A stretch of DNA of 64,000 bases from Lineus longissimus (taxonomy: Eukaryota; Nemertea; Pilidiophora; Heteronemertea; Lineidae): positions 3,970,001-4,034,000 of the forward strand of contig NC_088319.1 in the NCBI RefSeq assembly GCF_910592395.1, in the 5' to 3' direction. The translations under genes were made by a program, and so were the position numbers. Shown piece by piece: positions 39,178 through 50,110 of this stretch; positions within the stretch are counted from its first letter, which is position 1, and each line of letters opens with the position of its first letter. The notes beneath the pieces are model-generated. The model searched no databases. It had not been told where the DNA came from and worked only from the letters and a program-made list of their open reading frames with translations.

Positions 39178-40900
39178 TTTTTGGCTCACCGTAGGGGAGT
39201 CTATGTAATACCGCAGTGTCCGTCGTCCGTCGTCCGTCGTCGTATCCTATTTCAAAAACAGTGGCACGTTTCTTAACCGCAAGGGCTATGAACTTGAAAC
39301 TTTGTACACAGCACCCCCTAGGTCAGGTGACCTCTGACACTGAATTTCGGTCCGATCTGATTCTCAACTTGGCCACCAGGGGGCCAAATGTCGATATATA
39401 AAAAGTGTGATATCTCGCTTATTAGTGACTTGTTTTCGATGAAACTTGTGTTGTAGGTACTCATAGCAAATATACATCTTATATCGTACGGGTTTTTAAT
39501 TTGACCTACTTTTCAAGTTCACAGAGGTCATATGGCGTAAATTGGCCGTTAGAGTGTAAACTATGGCACGTTTCTTAACCACTAAAGCTATGAACTTGAA
39601 ACTTAGTACATATAACCCCCTATATCACATAGCCTCTGGTCCTGAATTTCAGTTTGATCTGATTCTCAACTTTGCCACCAGGGGGCCAAAAGTGGAAATC
39701 TAAAAAGTGTTATATCTCGCTTATAAGTGAATTATTTTCGATAAAATTTTCATGGTAGGTACTCTTAGGAAGAATACATCACATATCTTACGGGTTTTCA
39801 ATTTGACCTACTTTTCAAGGTCACAGAGGTCATATGGCGTAAATTGGCCGTTAGAGTGTAAACTATGGCACGTTTCTTAACCACTAAAGCTATGAACTTG
39901 AAACTTGGTATATATAACCCCCTATATCACATAGCCTCTGGTGCTGAATTTCAGTTTGATCTGATTCTCAACTTTGCCACCAGGGGGCCAAAAGTGGATA
40001 TCTAAAAAGTGTGATATCTCGCTTATAAGTGACTTGTTTTCGATAAAATTTTTATGGTAGGTACTCTTAGGAAGAATACATCACATGTCTTACGGGTTTT
40101 CAATTTGACTTACTTTTCAAGGTCACAGAGGTCATATGGCGTAAATTGGCCGTTAGAGTGTAAACTATGGCACGTTTCTTAACCAGTAAAGTTATGAACT
40201 TGAAACTTGGTGCAAATAACCCCCTACATCAGATAACCTTTGATGCCGAATTTTGGCCTGATCTGATTCTTTATTCGGCCACCAGGGGGCCATAATGGAA
40301 AAAGGAAGAAGTGCAATATCTTGCTTATTTGAGTGAATTGTTTTCGATAAAATTTTTATGGCAGGGACTTCTAGCAAGGATACACCACATGTCCTACGAT
40401 TTTTGGATTTGACCTCCTTTTCTAGGTCACAGAGGTCAAATGGCGTAAATTGGCCATTAGAGTGTAACTATGGCACGTTTCTTAACTGCTGAAGCTATGA
40501 ACTTGAAAGTTGGTACATGTAACCCCCTACATCAGATAATCTCTGACACCGAATTTTGGCCTGATCTGATTCTTGATTTTGCCACCAGGGGGTCAAAACT
40601 GAAAAAGTAGGACGTGCAATATCTCGCTTATTAATGACTTTTTTTCAATGAATTTTTTATTGCAGGGACTCTTAGCAATCACACGATATTGATCTCGTTG
40701 ATGTCATAGACAATTATTGGTTGGATCATAAACTTATATATACTGCCCTGTCTTATTACTTGACATCAATACACATCTAAAAAAAGTCTTCATGCCTGAT
40801 TGTGTTCACCGTGTTCACCATATTCACCTCTAAACTAAGCATGATCCTGCCTACTAAAAGATGTATACGGTGAGCACAATGGCCCCTGGCCGTTTTTTTC
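39178..40900 (+). mobile_element. GCTCACC/GGTGAGC element with five 302-bp internal units (copy A)
   Basis: Begins ttttggctcaccgtagggga, then a GTCGTC-rich run at about 39225-39242, then five units of a repeat with period 302 (actatggcacgtttcttaac, gccaccagggggccaaa, cacagaggtcatatggcgta). It ends ggtgagcacaatggcccctg near 40869-40900. Ends gctcacc and ggtgagc are short inverted repeats. No coding capacity; probably a non-autonomous element of unknown class. Confidence 0.65.
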
Positions 40901-42337
40901 ATTCCTCTCACCAGATGCTGAATTTAGCATCTGAACTGGGAAAAATCTCTCTTATAACTCTGTGGATCTTTGAAATTGAACCATAAAGATGCATTTTTGT
41001 GCCGATTTAAAAAGGACAAGATTCAGACTTTTTGCCTTGGCTCATCGGCATCCTTATGAATGGTGTTTCAATTGCAAAATTCATTACCTGCTAAGCTGAT
41101 ATTGACTGGACCTGGGACATAGAACTGGCTGTACTGTTTCGATATGTTTATGAGCCAATGGAGGTTGGTCTTGTATACAAGTATAAAAAGATTGTACAGG
41201 TGCTGCTCAACCAGCTTAAACATGTTGACACAGTATCTTCACTTGTTCTTGCCTGATGATACTCAGGTGAGCCTGCACACTGCACCTTTAAAGGCCACGA
41301 CTCCTGCTTTTATGATTGCATGACATGTACAGATCCTCAAAGAGTAGACTTAAAGCTCCGCATTAAATCAAGTTTGATCAAAATTGAAGCACCCAGTCCA
41401 GAGATAAAGCAAGATTAACTGTTTTGTTTACATGTTATGTAACAGCCTTGGTTAGGTTTCTAAGTGAAGTCAGGCGGCAAGTTTACTGACATAGATCAGA
41501 CTGATGTTTGATTTCTTACTATAATGGTATAAATTTGTCTGTATTACCTTACCTTATTATAGGGTATATCGAATGTCAATGAAAAACAGACTTCATATAT
41601 CAATTTTAAGAGCATTCATTGATATTTGTCCTCCCAAGTAGGGCAATAGCCTGATCTACATCACAACTTTTGCTGAACCCGCCACCTGGTTCTAACAAGC
41701 CAGTTGCTAGCCTGATTAGGTAATCAAGTTGTCAAACACATAAATGGCTATATCTTCAAAATGGATGGAGCTAATTGCATTGGGTTTTCTGTATTGTATA
41801 AAGTGTTAGGTACACTTTTGAAATCGTCTTACAGCAGAAAATGGCAAAATACCTGGAGTTATGGCCTTTAAGGTACCAATCTATTCCACAACTAGGTTTT
41901 ATATCCGAGATTTCCTTCTCCAAAATTTGTTGCCTTCCAAGGCTTGGGAGGCCTGTCTCCTCCAAGCATCCTGTCCACGGGAGTAATTCCAGTAAGAGCT
42001 CTTGCTAAATGATCTTTTCAGCTGAGTCTATTGCTAAGCAGACTTTGTGTTCTGACTCTTGAATAGAAGTTGTCCCTGATATATATTCCCGATCGAAGAA
42101 CAGTTGTCGTGAGATCAAGAGATTTACAGTGCATTGAATTTGGCAGAATTTATGGGACACACCAACCATTTCACTACGCCACATTATTCGATTGGCTTGG
42201 GTTTTCTGCAACATCATTTTTAGCAATGACGTCAAGCCATGCACTGGGTTGTGCTGCATGACATCATGTCATAACGGAGTCCGACTGAAATTTCAGTTTG
42301 TCTTAGTATTCGTTACTTTCCTCGAGCAGAAATCATG

Positions 42338-42451
42338 TAGGACTTCCTGTCAGGTGATAGGTTTTGACCAATCAGAACCCCCGTATGTGATCATCGTTCC
42401 AAACAAGTATGATAACTCTCTTATGATTGGTCAATACCTGTCAGGAAGTTA
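42338..42451. repeat. Foldback repeat (ACTTCCTGTCAGGT arms)
   Basis: gacttcctgtcaggtgatag and gaccaatca at the left pair with tgattggtc and acctgtcaggaagt at the right. The overlapping 132-codon ORF is not considered a gene. Confidence 0.6.
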
Positions 42452-42531
42452 CAAATTGCTGCTAGGAAAGTGGCGAATGGGTTGTCTTGCATCAGACCGC
42501 AATATCAGTCACTGTAATAAAGTGGTTAACA

Positions 42532-42638
42532 TAAGTCGTACTTCCACCTATCATAAAACCCCGGGTCTATTTAGACACGGCAATTCATAGTTGTAAGCGC
42601 AAAAGACGCGGGGATTTGATAGGTGGAAGTACGACTAT
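42532..42638. mobile_element. MITE with AGTCGTACTTCCACCTATCA ends, short copy
   Basis: taagtcgtacttccacctat at the left and ataggtggaagtacgactat at the right; the centre is about 60 nt, a compact derivative of the copy at 38701. Confidence 0.8.
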
Positions 42639-42845
42639 AGTGAAAGTTTATGTAAATACATTGTTATGTCCAGGAAAGTATTATCTCTTTGTATTTTATA
42701 TTATACCACATGCATTGTTTATACAGCATTATGCTTGGAATAAATCAAATATAGATTGAAATCATTGTTTGATTTAGTTTTTGGTCACCTGGCTATGGCA
42801 AGCCAAAGCGGAATTTATTCAGGACCGAGTAATAAATGACGTTTA

Positions 42846-43840
42846 TCAATCAATACTGGCCTGATAAGTAAGTTGCTCGCTCCTGGGTACCTTCAGAGTA
42901 TCTCCACTACCAGTGATTCATGCTGTCAATCAATACTGAACTTATAAGTAAGTTGATCGCTCCTGGGGACCTTCAGAGTGTCTCCACTAAAATACCAGTG
43001 ATTCATGCTGTTAATCAATACTGGTCTGATAAGTAAGTTAATCGCTACTGGGGACCGTCGGAGTGTCTCCACTAAAATACCAGTGATTCATGCTGTTAAT
43101 CAATACTGGTCGGATAAGTAAGTTAATCGCTACTGGGGACCTTCAGAGTGTCTCCACTAAAATACCAGTGATTCATGCTGTTAATCAATACTGGTCTGAT
43201 AAGTAAGTTAATCGCTACTGGGGACCTTCAGAGTGTCTCCACTTGAATACCAGTGATTCATGTCGTTTAGCAATCAATACTGGCCTGAGAAGTAAGTTGA
43301 TCGCTCCTGGGGACCTTCAAGGTGTCACCTACAGAATATGAATTATTAATGCCATTAATCGATCAATACTATTGAAATAACCAAGTTAATCACTGCTGGG
43401 GACCTTCAAGGTGTCACCTACAGAATATCAGTAATCATTGACATTAATCGATCAATAATATTGAGATAATCAAGTTGGTCAGCGTGTATCCTCTAAAATG
43501 TCAGCGATTAATGCCATTGATCAATCATTACTGGTCAGATAACCTTATTGATTGATGCTGGGGACCTTCAGCAAGTATCCTCGAATATATCAGTGATTAA
43601 TACCATTAATCAATCAATACTGGTCAAATGACCTTGGTGATCACTGCTATGGACCTTCAGCGAGTCTCGTCGAATAGGTCAGTTATTAATTCCATTAATC
43701 AATCAATAATGGTCAGAAAACCAATTTGATCACTGCTGCACGGGGACGGGACCTTCACCGTGGCTCCTCAAATATATCACAGATTAATGTCATTATTCAA
43801 TTAACTCTGGTCAGATAACCTTGTTGATGGCTGCTGGGGA
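42846..43840. repeat. Degenerate satellite, 85-bp unit
   Basis: About eleven units containing atcaatactggtctgataag, ggggaccttcagagtgtctc and ccagtgattcatgctgtta. The central units are spaced exactly 85 nt; units become more diverged toward the right. Confidence 0.85.
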
Positions 43841-44673
43841 TTTTCACAGTGGCGCCCCTCCTTCCTTGCAAAACATCTTTTGTCTCAGAAGGGGCCAAAT
43901 ATGTGTTAAAAACAGGTTCTAAGTTCTAGGAGCAATGCTCCCCCGCCCGCATCCCGCTAAGTATGGTCCGGAATATTGTTGAGGGGACTGGGCAGTTGAT
44001 CAAAACTCTATTGTCTTTTTGATGCTCTTTTGATTCATCATCAGTTGCTTGAATCAATAAACACAGTTGAGATCGTCCAGCAGTAGGCCTATCCTCTAGA
44101 TGTCGATAAATGTCGCCATTAATCAATATACACAAGCTAAATAAATCACAGGGACTCCCCCCAGAAAAAAATCTATAAAAGTAGGCCCACAAAACATTTA
44201 AAGCCCGTGTGAAATAATGTTGGTCAACCGCGGCCTGGAACCACGACTAGAACCTATCAACGCGCGGGTCACTTTAGGCTCTGGAGCGACGATCATCAAA
44301 GTGGTCCCCAGCAGCGATCAGAAGGGCCCCAGTAGCGATCACTCTCTCCGGATGCGCATGTTTCGCCCTAAGAACGATCAGAATGACGAAATGGACTGCA
44401 TTGGAGTCTAATCTAGACATATATAGGCGATACGCAATTTTCATCTCAAAACCAATTGGAAGTGAACATGATAACATAGGCTACCGCATCTCTGGAACAA
44501 ATGATTGATAGTGTTGCTAATTGCTTTCAAGCTTTTGAAAATTAAACGTATTAGATTTATATCATCAAATTGAATGAACAATCTTCACCACCAAGGTTTT
44601 TTCATCATCATAGCCATGAATCAAAATACTGAAAAACATAACTGACCGGAGCCCAAAAAAAGTATTATAAAAG

Positions 44674-44756
44674 TGACTCTAAGCAGGATTCGAACCCATG
44701 AAACAATTAGGGACAGAGTCCGACGCGCTATGCTCTGGGCTAAAATGGCTCTTGGA
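44674..44756 (-). pseudogene. tRNA-like sequence (tRNA pseudogene or SINE head)
   Basis: On the minus strand an A-box-like tagcccagagcatagcg is followed about 40 nt later by a canonical B box, gggttcgaatcc. I could not fold matching acceptor or anticodon stems, so this is not a working tRNA. Confidence 0.3.
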
Positions 44757-45140
44757 AGTAGAGGCCGACAACTTTGGTAGGTTTGATCCCGGAGTTTGAT
44801 CAACCCTTTCTTAGACAATTTGCGCATGTCTCTGTCACCATTAACCATTTGCGCATGTCTTTGCAACGTCACTGCGAATTATGAAAGTGCGTGGTGCTCA
44901 TTCACCCCCGATTTCTCATGTATAGCACAGGTAAAATTTGACGAAGCTCATCTGATGTAAGTTCGATGTTCATTTTTAATGTTAATCTGCAGTTTTTATT
45001 CTCTCTTGAATGTTTAGGCCCCATTATCAAGTTCTGAAGCGTCTAATTTTATTCTAACATCAAAATCAATATTGATGTCGCAGCGAAGTGTACACATAGA
45101 TAGATGACCCAGCCATGTTCGAAAGTCTGTGCCATCTTGG

Positions 45141-46413
45141 TTTTTGGCTCACCGTGGGGGAGTGTATACAACACCACAGCGACGTCGTCCGTCGTCGTCT
45201 GTATCCTGTTTCAAAAACAGTGGCACGTTTCTTAACCGAACTTGAAACTTTGAACACGTAATCCCCCAGGTCAGGTGACCTCTGACTCTGACTTTCTGTC
45301 CAATCTGATTCTTGACTTGGCCTCCAGGGCGTCAAAAGTTAAAACCTAAAAAGTGTGATATCTCGTTTATTAGTGACTCGTTTTCGCTAAAACTTTTATT
45401 GCAGGTACTCCTAGTAAGGATACATCACATGTCTGACTGGTTTTTGCTCTGACCTAATTTTCAAGGTCACAGAGGTCAAATTGCGTATATTGGCCATTAG
45501 AGGGGATCTATGGCACGTTTCTTAACCGCTGAAGCTATGAACTTGAAATTTGTTACATATTACTCCCTAAATCAGATAACCTCTGACACCAAATTTCGGT
45601 CCGAACTGATTCTCGACTTGGCCACTACAGGGGGCCAAAAGTTATAACCTAAAAAGTGTGATATCTTTCTTGTAAGCGACTCGTTTTCACTAAAAAATTT
45701 ATGGTAGCTACTCCCAGCATGAAGATATATCACATATCATACAGGTTTTTGATTTGACCTAATTTTCAAGGTTGCAGAGGTCAAATGGCGTAGGCTGTTT
45801 GAGGGTAACTATGGCACGTTTCTTAAGCGCTGAAGCTATCAACTTGAAATATAGTATACATTACTCCCTAAATCAGATAACCTCTGACACTGAATTTCGG
45901 TCCGAACTGATTCTCGATTTGGCCACCAGGGGGCCAAAAGTTAAAACCTAAAGTGTGCTTGTAAGCGACTCGTTTTCGCTAAAAATTTTATGGTAGGTAC
46001 TCCTAGCATGGAGATATATCACATATCATATGGGTTTTTGATTTGACCTAATTTTCCAAGGTTGCAGAGGTCAAATGGCGTAGGCCGTTTGAAGGTAACT
46101 ATGGCACGTTTCTTAACAGCTGAAGCTATGAACTTGAAATTAAGTACACATTACTCCCTAACTCAGATAACCTCTGACACCGAATTTCGGTCCGATCCGA
46201 TTCTCAACTTGGTCACCAGGGGGCAAAAATAAAAAAGGTACAAAGTGCAATATCACGCTTATTAGTGACTTCTTTTCAATGATATTTTTATGGTAGGTAC
46301 CCCAAGCAACGATTCATCACATGTCATACCGACTTAGGTTTGACCAATATACTAAACATGTAGCATGATTCTTAACCAGCCGGTGAGCACAATGGCCCCT
46401 GGCCGTTTCATTT
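45141..46413 (+). mobile_element. GCTCACC/GGTGAGC element with about 300-bp internal units (copy B)
   Basis: Begins ttttggctcaccgtggggga with a gtcgtccgtcgtcgtc run. It contains about four units (tatggcacgtttcttaac, ggccaccagggggccaaa at 45923) and ends ggtgagcacaatggcccctg. More diverged than copy A. Confidence 0.65.
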
Positions 46414-47450
46414 AGAGAAAATCTTTAAGCACTTGGGTGCCTGTACACCATGCGACATCCTGACGGAACCATGTGGTTTAAAAATATACTCCGCGTCTCG
46501 ATATTTGTCTACAAGGTAGGATCTAGGAGTATAGCAAAATCCTGAGTTCAGGTTGAAAGGTATAACCCCATTCACTTTCCGCCTGCAACTCATGCTATTC
46601 ACATTCCAATACTGTATTTTCATGGCTATGTTTAAAATTACAGAGAGTTTATTTTGTACACGAAAAATTATGAATATATTTAGTGCCGAATCAAACATGA
46701 CCCAGTGCCCTTACTCTGCATATTAGGCACCTTAATTGACCCCCTCACGCCTTCTTTTCAGGTCTGCTTAGATCATGACTCGTACACACTCATACACACT
46801 TATTATCTTTTCAACTGTTTCGTTGTTGATATCATCACTCAGGAATATATCCTTTATCCTTCAATCCTTCAGCACTATAACTGCACCACCCATCACTTTA
46901 CTCTCCTTCCCTCCCATGCACTAAAATTGCATTCACCATGCAATAATCCCAGCCCACCCCATCCTGGCACATTAAAGAATAAAATCCTGATCGTATCGTT
47001 TGATGAAATAGTTGTTTATCAAAAGTAAAGACTTTAATTTGGGTTTAAAGAAACGACATAACACATCAAAATTTCTCTTCATCAGAAAAATTGTGGTTAA
47101 AACGCTACTAGTATTTTTGTTATAGCATTTTGCCTTTCTCTGATAAATCATTTGGTTTAAAATACGAGTGCATCTTCCTGTCGGCAAAAGAATTCAGTAG
47201 CAACTTCAGCTGAGGAAGAACATTACGTTAGCTACCTGATCCAGGAGAGGGAAAATGCATGGCAGGGTCTCGATCTTGGAGTTTGCTTGAATATGAAGCA
47301 GGCAATCTGCTTTCAGGGTAAGGTTTGAAACTTTAGTGTGCTAATTTCAAAACGGTTTTGCTTGTGCCCAGTAGAAATATACTATTAGCTAGAGCATTCT
47401 TAAGTTGAAATCTTCTTTAAAACATTTAATCGGGCAATGTGAAATTCTGC

Positions 47451-47506
47451 TTTTTAGCTCACCTCTTAGCAGAGGTGAGCTTATCCCATACCGTGGCGTC
47501 CGTCGT

Positions 47507-47553
<47 letters not shown>

Positions 47554-48606
47554 CGTCGTCGTCCGTCGTCCGTTAGCAGGGCACGTTTCGTAACTGTTAG
47601 AGCTATTGAGTTGAAACTTGGTACACATGTACCCTTATGTAATGACACCTTGGAGACCAAGTTTCGGTCCGATTCGTTTCATGGTTTGGCCACCAGGGGG
47701 CCAAACGTTAAAAGTGAAAATATGCAATATCTCCCTTAATAGTAGTCGGGAAATTTTGAAAAAAATATGGTAGGTACTTCTAGCAAAGGTGCATCATATA
47801 TCATCCGGGTTTTTGATTTGACCTCCTTTTCAAGGTCACAGAGGTCAAATGGTGTAAATTGGTTGTTAGGATGTAACGATGGCACGTTTCTAAACTGCAA
47901 TGACTATTGATACCAAATTTGGTACACATTTACCCCTTAGTCAGGTGATCTCAGGGACCGAAGTTTGGTCCAATATGATTCACCACTTGACCACCAGGGG
48001 GCAAAGTCCAAAAACCTTAAAAATGGGATTATTCCTTAACTTCTTGCCCGATTGCCACCAATTTGATATCATGGGTACATCTAACCACCATACAGTATAT
48101 GTCACACAGGTTTTTAATTTCACCTTCTTGTCAAGGTCACAGAGGTCAAATGGCGTAAATTCGCCGTCAGGCCGTAACTATGGCACGTTTCTTAACTGCA
48201 ATGACTATTGATCACAAATTAAGTACACATGTACCCCTTGGTCAGGTGATCTCAGGTACCGAAGTTTGGTGCGATCTGATTTGCCGTTTGGCCTCCAGGG
48301 AGGGGGCCAAATCCTAAATTCTTCAAAAAACCCATTATTCCTAGTAATGACTTGCCCGATTGGCACTAATTTTATATCATAGGTACATCTAATTCTAACA
48401 ACCATTCAATGTGTCACCCGGGTCTTCTTTGATTTGACCTACTTTTCAAGGTCACAGAGGTCGAATGTACTGTAAATTGGCCATTTTGGGGAAATTGTAA
48501 TTGCTTGGACCTACATCAAACCTAACACTACATGACACAATACCATGCTCTTTATCCATCTTTCCTCCACATGAGGTGAGCACAATGGCCCTGGCCATTT
48601 CATCAT
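47451..48606 (+). mobile_element. GCTCACC/GGTGAGC element (copy C)
   Basis: Begins ttttagctcacctcttagca, where gctcacc...ggtgagc forms a terminal hairpin. A pure (GTC)n run of about 45 nt follows, then three units of about 300 bp, and the end ggtgagcacaatggccctgg. It is a different subfamily from A and B. Confidence 0.65.
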
Positions 48607-48909
48607 TTTTTGGGCCCCAACAGGAAGGTTCCCGAGTGCAGAGCTAGATTTCTCATGTCATCTGCTTCTTCAACCCAAGGATGACCGTCAACCCCAACCA
48701 AGGACGAAGAGAGAACAGCAAGGTAGTATTCTCGATCCAGCGTCGCGGTAAGGTAAGGTGAGGTTAGATGTTAGACTTTAGCCTGGACTCAGCGTGGCCA
48801 GAAAATGGTGCATATAGTCTGCTATTGAAATTTTCAGCAGTGACTGAGATTATGGGATTTGAGTAAGATACATTTTGCTGAACCATCCAATATATTCAAG
48901 ACCATCAAT

Positions 48910-48938
48910 GAAATGGCCAGGGGCCATTGTGTTCACCG
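48910..48938 (-). mobile_element. Isolated reverse end of the GGTGAGC element family
   Basis: aaatggccaggggccattgt plus gttcaccg is the reverse complement of the shared right end of copies A to C, except g-to-a at one base of ggtgagc. I see no matching left end nearby. Confidence 0.5.
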
Positions 48939-49640
48939 TATATATAGGGCCAAGATGCATGCTATGCTACTGCTTTCCAAATTTGTATCTTTGTATGACA
49001 TGATAATATGATGGAGGGCGATATTGACTTGATTGTAGAGTATACAGATTATGGTTGGCTACTAGAAATTAACTTGAAGGGTTAATTTATGAGATTGCCG
49101 CACTGAGCTGGGAAAGGGAGAGGATGTGACTGGATGATATTGGTGAAAGGCCAAATGTGACCCATCACATCGAAACGGGTAGTAAGGCGCCAGGTCGTAT
49201 TGTCTAGATTGTACACATACAGTAGAAATTGCAGAGTTATGCGACTCCAACTTAAGAATATTTCTATTAGAATACTATGTGCAAGGAAAACGATTAAGGA
49301 ATAGTATACAAAAATGTCTGTTTATTGGTATAAAATACGAAATAAAAATAAAATGTCAATTCGGCAACGAACAAGTTGAGTAAAATATATGCACAGTGCA
49401 AAAATGAACATAAATGCTGCTATCGCGCTCTGCAGCAAAATTCAAAACAAAACAGTTTTTCCTTATGATGAACTGGACAAAGGATGCTTTTAACACCTTG
49501 GGTGCTGAGCGTTTTTTCTTAATTTTCGCCCGTTTGCTAAGGTTACGCCACTTTTTATCGTTTTTCAAAGAATTAATAAAAATAGAAATAATAAAGATAT
49601 CTACCTGAAACTTTCTGTGTTGTTTCTTCTGTCCTTAGTC

Positions 49641-49880
49641 CTAATCATAGTATTGTCTGTTTGAGTGGTAGGCCTCAAAGCATTTTCCCTTGTGTAGTGG
49701 AACTTGGCACTTTTTGCAAAAATATCGAGTTTCTTTGCGTTCCCCATTGTATTCAATTCTATAGATCACATGGATCGTCTGCGAACCTAAAAATAACTCC
49801 AGCCTATTGTGTGATCTCGGTGGAACCGTAGCAGATGACATAGTGGAGGGGAGATTGCTTTCGTCATCACTGGGCGGGAG
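49641..49880 (-). pseudogene. piggyBac transposase C-terminal fragment
   Basis: The frame ends GERKETRYFCKKCQVPLHKG, then CFEAYHSNRQYYD and a stop. RKETRY-C-x2-C ... CF-x2-YH is the Cys-rich C-terminal domain of piggyBac transposases. The first cysteine pair of that domain is not seen, and the catalytic core is absent upstream, where the 47-bp array begins. A dead remnant. Confidence 0.6.
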
Positions 49881-49893
49881 ATTTGCATCTTGG

Positions 49894-50110
49894 CGGAGAT
49901 CTCCGTCATATAGCGCCCAAGCGTATACGTGATGGGGTCACGGAGATCTCCGTCATATAGCGCCCAAGCGTATACGTGATGGGATCGCGGAGATCTCCGT
50001 CATATAGCGCCCAAGCCTATACGTGATGGGATCGCGGAGATCTCCGTCATATAGCGCCCAAGCGTATACGTGATGGGATCGCGGAGATCTCCGTCATATA
50101 GCACCGAAGG
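49894..50110. repeat. Tandem array, 47-bp unit with 12-bp palindrome
   Basis: Five starts spaced exactly 47 nt (49894, 49941, 49988, 50035, 50082). Each unit opens with the perfect palindrome cggagatctccg and continues gtcatatagcgcccaagcgt. The units are nearly identical. Confidence 0.93.

Larger units (their letters stand above)
37021..49640. other. Repeat-rich intergenic region without recognised genes
   Basis: Outside the listed elements I find no exon chain, RNA gene or conserved protein. ORFs are short and match nothing I know. Confidence 0.4.

Noticed and set aside
42192-42590. ORF of 132 codons
   Set aside because: Covers a foldback repeat and half of a MITE; not a gene.
44674-44756. 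Working tRNA gene on the minus strand
   Set aside because: A- and B-box-like words are present, but acceptor and anticodon stems do not pair; kept only as a tRNA-like pseudogene or SINE head.
47389-47628. ORF with poly-Asp or poly-Ser
   Set aside because: Translation of a GTC microsatellite in the repeat element.
49894-50110. CRISPR array
   Set aside because: The 47-bp units are head to tail without unique spacers, in an animal genome.
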